Made by a program: the position numbers and the translations under genes. 21,023 bases of DNA from positions 1 through 21,023 of the forward strand of contig AUXH01000335.1 of NCBI GenBank assembly GCA_000482145.1, in the 5' to 3' direction. This document shows, piece by piece, positions 17,679-21,023 of this stretch. The stretch comes from Strigomonas culicis. Lineage: Eukaryota; Euglenozoa; Kinetoplastea; Trypanosomatida; Trypanosomatidae. The first letter of the stretch is position 1; the number at the start of each line of letters is the position of its first letter. Below the pieces are notes generated by a model, which saw nothing but the letters and a program-made list of their open reading frames with translations, was not told the origin of the DNA and did not search any database.

Positions 17679-18509
17679 CTACTTTCGTGAATACATGTAG
17701 AACTTACCTTCGTCTCGGCTCCACTCCACACTATCGGGCTGCCAGACAAAGTCGCTCATTTCAAACTTCTCAAAAGCGTCCGGATCGCGAATTCTCGCCA
17801 ATGACCGTGCGTGGGGGTACAAATCCTCAAAACACAGAATCTTCGTGCCTTGCGGAACACTGCGGAAACGCTCGGAGAGGAAGTGATTCGTCGGGCGGGG
17901 CAGAAGCAGGTTCGCCGCCCACACGACGCTGGGCCTCGACAAGAAGGAGCGGAGGAACGGCTCCTCCTGTAGCAGCTGACAGAAGTCGCCGCAGATGATC
18001 TCGACGTGCAGCTTGCGCCCACCCTGACGCTCCAGCGCGGGGCGTAGGGCATCCCACGCCTCTCGCGCTACCTGCGCATTGCGGGGATGAATTTCGATTC
18101 CCACACAGGGCGCGCCCGTCATAAACGCAACCTGGAACAAGACGCTGCCGTTACCGCAGCCGAAGTCGAAAAAGGGCACATTGGCATCCATTCCTGTGAT
18201 GCGCACAAGCCGCGAAACAAACTCAGGTAAAATGGACTTGGCGCACAGCTCTCGACGACTGCCCGACTCCACTTTCCGCTGAATAGGAAGTGAAGCGTAG
18301 CACTTCGTGAGCGCCGCGTCGAACCATCGGCAACAACACGTGCTCTCCACGCAGTGCAAGCAGCCACTTCGATTTTTCTTTTCCCGCAAGGGTAGCCGGA
18401 ATGGACTCTCCGTCGCTCCTGTTCCTAACTCAAACGTGTGGACGGAGTTTTCGACTTTAGAATGCTTCGCCGAGTCGGCGCGCCTCTGTGAACGGGTCCG
18501 TTTTAGCAT
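17679..18509 (-). CDS. DOT1B: DOT1-type histone H3K76 methyltransferase
   Basis: DOT1 enzymes transfer methyl groups from S-adenosylmethionine to a lysine on the globular face of histone H3 (K76 in trypanosomes) and lack a SET domain. The SAM motif I is FFDFGCGNGSVLFQVA (D115 to G121), followed by the acidic E139 in VGIEIHPRNAQVA. The DOT1-specific block VVWAANLLLPRPTNHFLSERF is abbreviated here as WAANLLLP and NHFLSERF (about 190-210). A cysteine-rich stretch at 50-70 (CLHCVESTCCC) precedes the core. The basic N-terminus (KRTRSQRR) may help nuclear entry or DNA contact (inference). At 276 residues it is the size of trypanosome DOT1 enzymes; I favour DOT1B over DOT1A on length only. In T. brucei DOT1B adds the trimethyl mark and affects gene silencing and differentiation. 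An in-frame stop lies just upstream, so the ATG at 18509 is secure. Confidence 0.85.
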   Translation of the reverse strand: MLKRTRSQRRADSAKHSKVENSVHTFELGTGATESPFRLPLREKKNRSGCLHCVESTCCCRWFDAALTKCYASLPIQRKVESGSRRELCAKSILPEFVSRLVRITGMDANVPFFDFGCGNGSVLFQVAFMTGAPCVGIEIHPRNAQVAREAWDALRPALERQGGRKLHVEIICGDFCQLLQEEPFLRSFLSRPSVVWAANLLLPRPTNHFLSERFRSVPQGTKILCFEDLYPHARSLARIRDPDAFEKFEMSDFVWQPDSVEWSRDEGKFYMYSRK

Positions 18510-18530
18510 CTCTGGAAAACCTAAGTGTCT

Positions 18531-18600
18531 CTAACATAAATATGCATTGTGGTGAACAATGAAAGTAGAAGGTAGGGGAAAAAAAGAAGGGCAGAACAGT
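18531..18600 (-). promoter_or_regulatory. Candidate trans-splice acceptor for the DOT1 gene
   Basis: A purine-rich block at 18560-18598 on the plus strand is a pyrimidine tract in the transcript. The first AG after it is at 18532-18531. This leaves a 5' UTR of about 22 nt and makes 18509 the first ATG. Confidence 0.4.
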
Positions 18601-19077
18601 TATTTCATTACTAAGAAGTGTAAAAATCTCTATGAAGAAGAGTACTAACATGTGAACTCGTTGTTTTAAGAATTGAACAGACCCATCTGTGGTCAAGCAA
18701 AGCTGAGAAGAGGATTGATAAAAAAAAGGTTTTTCATTTGGACACTTACGTAAGCTCTTCCATCAGTATTCGTTTGTTTTTGTTGTTGTTCTTTGTGCCT
18801 TTTGTGGTCGAGTTTATTTTACTTTGTGTATTTTAACGTTGAGTTTATTATCAATATTTATATGAAACACGATGTGCAACAAAGTCGCGTTCATTAGATG
18901 TATAAAAAAAAAAAAATGTGGGTGTGTGTTTGATGCTTTACAATGAAAGGGGGTAGGAAGTACCTTAATTAGCAACAACAAAAAAGCAAGAGGAACATAT
19001 TTCCGCGCAACAGTTATATTAGTGTTGGTATTGTTTGTTATCGTTATTGTGTTGTCGGTGTGGCTATTATTGTATCG
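18601..19077. other. Phosphate-transporter 3' UTR and spacer, no gene seen
   Basis: This is AT-rich sequence with a T/TTG-rich patch at 18767-18795 and a run of 13 As at 18904-18916. No frame or RNA signature is convincing. Confidence 0.6.
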
Positions 19078-20700
19078 TTACTGAAATCCAGGAGCGTAGA
19101 CACCTTGAGCAAAAAACGTTGCCGACATGACTGCAGTAACGACAAGAGTGAAAATCCAGCCACCGTACATTTTTAGCACCATCAGCCATCGCACCTTCTT
19201 GATTCCCACGTCCACCATGCTGATGGCCACCACAGCACCCGTAATGCAGTGAGTCGAGGAAACAGGAATGCCATACCCAGAAGCGAAGGATACCACCAAG
19301 GCGGCAGAAAGCTCCGCCGAGAAGCCTCTGCTTGGTGTAATGACAGTGATCTTTTCTCCCAGAAGGCGCATGAGGCGGACGCCGAAGGTAGAGAGGCCAA
19401 CAACCAGACCCGCGCCACCGAGGCACAAGATCCAGATGGGCGTATCGCCGAATTCCACCTCGCCGGTCTGATAGATGGCGTAAATGGCAGCAAAAGGGCC
19501 GACCGCGTTACTCACGTCACTGGCGCCGTGGGCGAAGGAGGCGCAGATGGCCGTGAAAATTTGGAGGTAGCGGTACACGATCTCCGCATTGCTGTTGTAC
19601 ATCTGCACATCCAGCCCGCTGGCCGTATTAGCGCCACTGCGCGCGGTGGGGGTGGCGGCCGCACGCTCCGACCCCGAGCACGAGCTGCGCTCCTCCATCT
19701 CCTCTGACACAACGGCGCCCGCGGTAGGCGACTGCCCGCGCTTCCTCGGGGGCTCCTCGACGGCCTCCGCGTGCGTCCGATGGTGCGCCTCCGCGCCGAT
19801 GTCGGCAAAGATGGACTCCGGGTTTGCGAAGTGCTCCAGATGCGGATCGTGCACCTCATGAAACTCCCCCGTCACGGCCATCTCCAGCTCCACGAGGCCC
19901 AACGGGAGGTGCTCCTCCCGCGCCAGCTCCTCCGCCTCACGCTCAATGCGGCGGATACGCAGCTTCAGCAGTGGAATGAACCCGCAGGATAGGCCGCCAG
20001 CCGCGCCGCCGATGCAGGCGGCAACCCACGCGGAGCGCTTCACGTCCCAGTGCAGACGGGTCTTGGCCCCCTTGTAGAGCACAAAGAAGGACTCGAGGAA
20101 AAACGCAATGCCGACAATCAGAGGAAGTGTGTAAATCGCACGCTGCACCGAGTTCTTCGGGCGCAGGACAAAAAAGCGCACCGAGCCGTAGATCAGCGCG
20201 GCGACAATCCCCGTCAGCAGTGGCGAGATGAACCATGAGGCCACAATGGGAGCAACGCCGCCGAAAAAGGGAAAGTCACTCTGTGGTTTTGCCCAGTACA
20301 CGCCATTTCCACCACCAAAGACAAGTGCAAATCCAATAATCCCTCCGCAGATGCTATGGGTTGAAGAAACGGGAAGTGTCAGCCACGTGGCAATAGCCAG
20401 CCACGTAAATGCGGCACCACACGCGCAAAGCATACCATACATAAAAAAGTATGGATGATTGGTGAAATTAGAAGGATTCGCGATACCGCCGGAAATGGTA
20501 GATGTCACTGCACCACCGAGGGAAACAGACCCGGCAAACTCGCATATAGAGGCCAAAATGCAGATTTGCACCAATGTCAAGACTTTCGCGCCGTAGGTGG
20601 TACCAAAGGCATTACTGAGATCATTCATGCCGACACCTGCACCCGTCAAGAAGGCAAGAAACCCGCCGACTGTAACAATCCATAGAAAAGGATTCGCCAT
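19078..20700 (-). CDS. PiT/PHO4-family inorganic phosphate transporter
   Basis: This membrane protein should carry inorganic phosphate with sodium or protons, like yeast Pho89 and T. cruzi Pho89-type permeases. It has 540 residues with two hydrophobic halves, each carrying the family's inverted signature. The first is GVGMNDLSNAFGTTYGAK (about 22-39), followed by TLPVSSTHSICGGIIG. The second is FAHGASDVSNAVGPFAAI (about 388-405), followed by GIPVSSTHCITGAV. The usual signature is GANDVANA/GGNDVSNA, so here the first copy has Met and the second has Ser for Asn at the position before Asp. Between the halves, at about 235-375, lies a hydrophilic loop rich in Glu, Ser, Ala and His, encoded by strikingly GC-rich DNA. 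The start is ATG at 20700. The substrate is inferred from the family; whether Na+ or H+ drives it is not shown. Confidence 0.93.
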   Translation of the reverse strand: MANPFLWIVTVGGFLAFLTGAGVGMNDLSNAFGTTYGAKVLTLVQICILASICEFAGSVSLGGAVTSTISGGIANPSNFTNHPYFFMYGMLCACGAAFTWLAIATWLTLPVSSTHSICGGIIGFALVFGGGNGVYWAKPQSDFPFFGGVAPIVASWFISPLLTGIVAALIYGSVRFFVLRPKNSVQRAIYTLPLIVGIAFFLESFFVLYKGAKTRLHWDVKRSAWVAACIGGAAGGLSCGFIPLLKLRIRRIEREAEELAREEHLPLGLVELEMAVTGEFHEVHDPHLEHFANPESIFADIGAEAHHRTHAEAVEEPPRKRGQSPTAGAVVSEEMEERSSCSGSERAAATPTARSGANTASGLDVQMYNSNAEIVYRYLQIFTAICASFAHGASDVSNAVGPFAAIYAIYQTGEVEFGDTPIWILCLGGAGLVVGLSTFGVRLMRLLGEKITVITPSRGFSAELSAALVVSFASGYGIPVSSTHCITGAVVAISMVDVGIKKVRWLMVLKMYGGWIFTLVVTAVMSATFFAQGVYAPGFQ

Positions 20701-20749
20701 CGAGGATTCTTGTTATTGTTGTTTTGAGGCAAGAAAAGTAAACCTAATG

Positions 20750-20790
20750 CTATGAAGTGACAAAACAGGAAAAAAAAAACGAGCGACAAC
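20750..20790 (-). promoter_or_regulatory. Candidate trans-splice acceptor for the phosphate transporter
   Basis: A purine/A-rich stretch at 20766-20790 on the plus strand is a T-rich tract in the transcript. The first AG after it is at 20751-20750. The first ATG is then at 20700, a 5' UTR of about 49 nt. Confidence 0.4.
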
Positions 20791-20921
20791 GAACAAGAAC
20801 TCAAGTGTACGTATTAAAGAGTTGCAATGAGAACCAAATACAGTGAACCCAAAACACGATAGAAAACAAAACTGGTACGTGACAGGAAAAAGAAGAAAAA
20901 GAAAATGGAGATAGTAAGAGC

Positions 20922-20936
20922 AAGAGAGAGCGAGAG

Positions 20937-20975
<39 letters not shown>
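20922..20975. repeat. GA/TC microsatellite, interrupted then perfect
   Basis: GA repeats with two CG interruptions run from 20922, then perfect GA from 20940 to 20975. The transcript strand reads a long CT tract. It lies in the spacer upstream of the phosphate-transporter gene, beyond its predicted acceptor. Confidence 0.95.
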
Positions 20976-20979
<4 letters not shown>

Positions 20980-21023
20980 TACAACAAATAAATAAAAACG
21001 AAAAAAAAGAAGTAACTATACAA

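Noticed and set aside
1..21023. tRNA, rRNA, spliced-leader RNA or CRISPR array
   Set aside because: I scanned the gaps for T-loop-like sequence, known 5S or spliced-leader starts and regularly spaced repeats and saw none. A tRNA covariance search would settle the point.
1..21023. Transposon or retroelement
   Set aside because: No reverse transcriptase, transposase or terminal repeat is visible; the repeats are only simple microsatellites and homopolymers.

Overview
The window looks like part of a trypanosomatid (kinetoplastid) nuclear chromosome. All eight supported protein genes lie on the minus strand and have no visible introns. They are separated by AT-rich gaps full of homopurine runs, which are polypyrimidine tracts on the transcribed strand, and simple repeats. 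This is the layout of a polycistronic transcription unit read from right to left and matured by spliced-leader trans-splicing. Several proteins are kinetoplastid-flavoured: a DOT1-type histone methyltransferase of trypanosome size, a gammaproteobacterial-type ferrochelatase, and a signal-peptide-bearing cysteine-rich surface protein. The ferrochelatase argues against the genus Trypanosoma. A Leishmaniinae-, Strigomonadinae- or Phytomonas-type parasite fits better, but I cannot choose among them.

Layout in transcription order, right to left. A PiT/PHO4-family phosphate transporter (19078-20700) comes first. It is followed by a DOT1-type H3K76 methyltransferase (17679-18509), an IPI3/WDR18-type WD40 protein of ribosome assembly (15857-17080), and the second-largest subunit of RNA polymerase III (12121-15501). 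Next come a SAC-domain phosphoinositide phosphatase (9182-11698), an NF-X1-type zinc-finger protein with RING-like and R3H domains (6308-8644), and a ferrochelatase (3428-4594). The last gene is a large secreted or surface protein with a cysteine-rich furin-like repeat region, cut by the left edge of the window (1-2076).

The genes are not an operon with one function, as is normal for kinetoplastid gene arrays. RPC2 and IPI3 both serve the translation apparatus. DOT1 acts on chromatin, SAC on membrane lipid identity, ferrochelatase on the last step of heme synthesis, and the transporter on phosphate uptake. For each gene I looked for a polypyrimidine tract followed by the first AG. In seven of eight genes this gives a clear candidate acceptor and the first ATG after it is the start I chose. 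The eighth, the NF-X1-type gene, has two competing acceptors that both lead to the same first ATG. This rule shortens two reading frames, those of RPC2 and IPI3.

The gaps hold no convincing protein genes. The longest (4595-6307) holds a TG microsatellite and a structured, hairpin-rich segment (about 5560-6012) that could carry small non-coding RNAs such as snoRNAs; this is a weak candidate only. I found no tRNA, rRNA, CRISPR array or transposon. The most novel-looking item is the truncated surface protein at the left edge.
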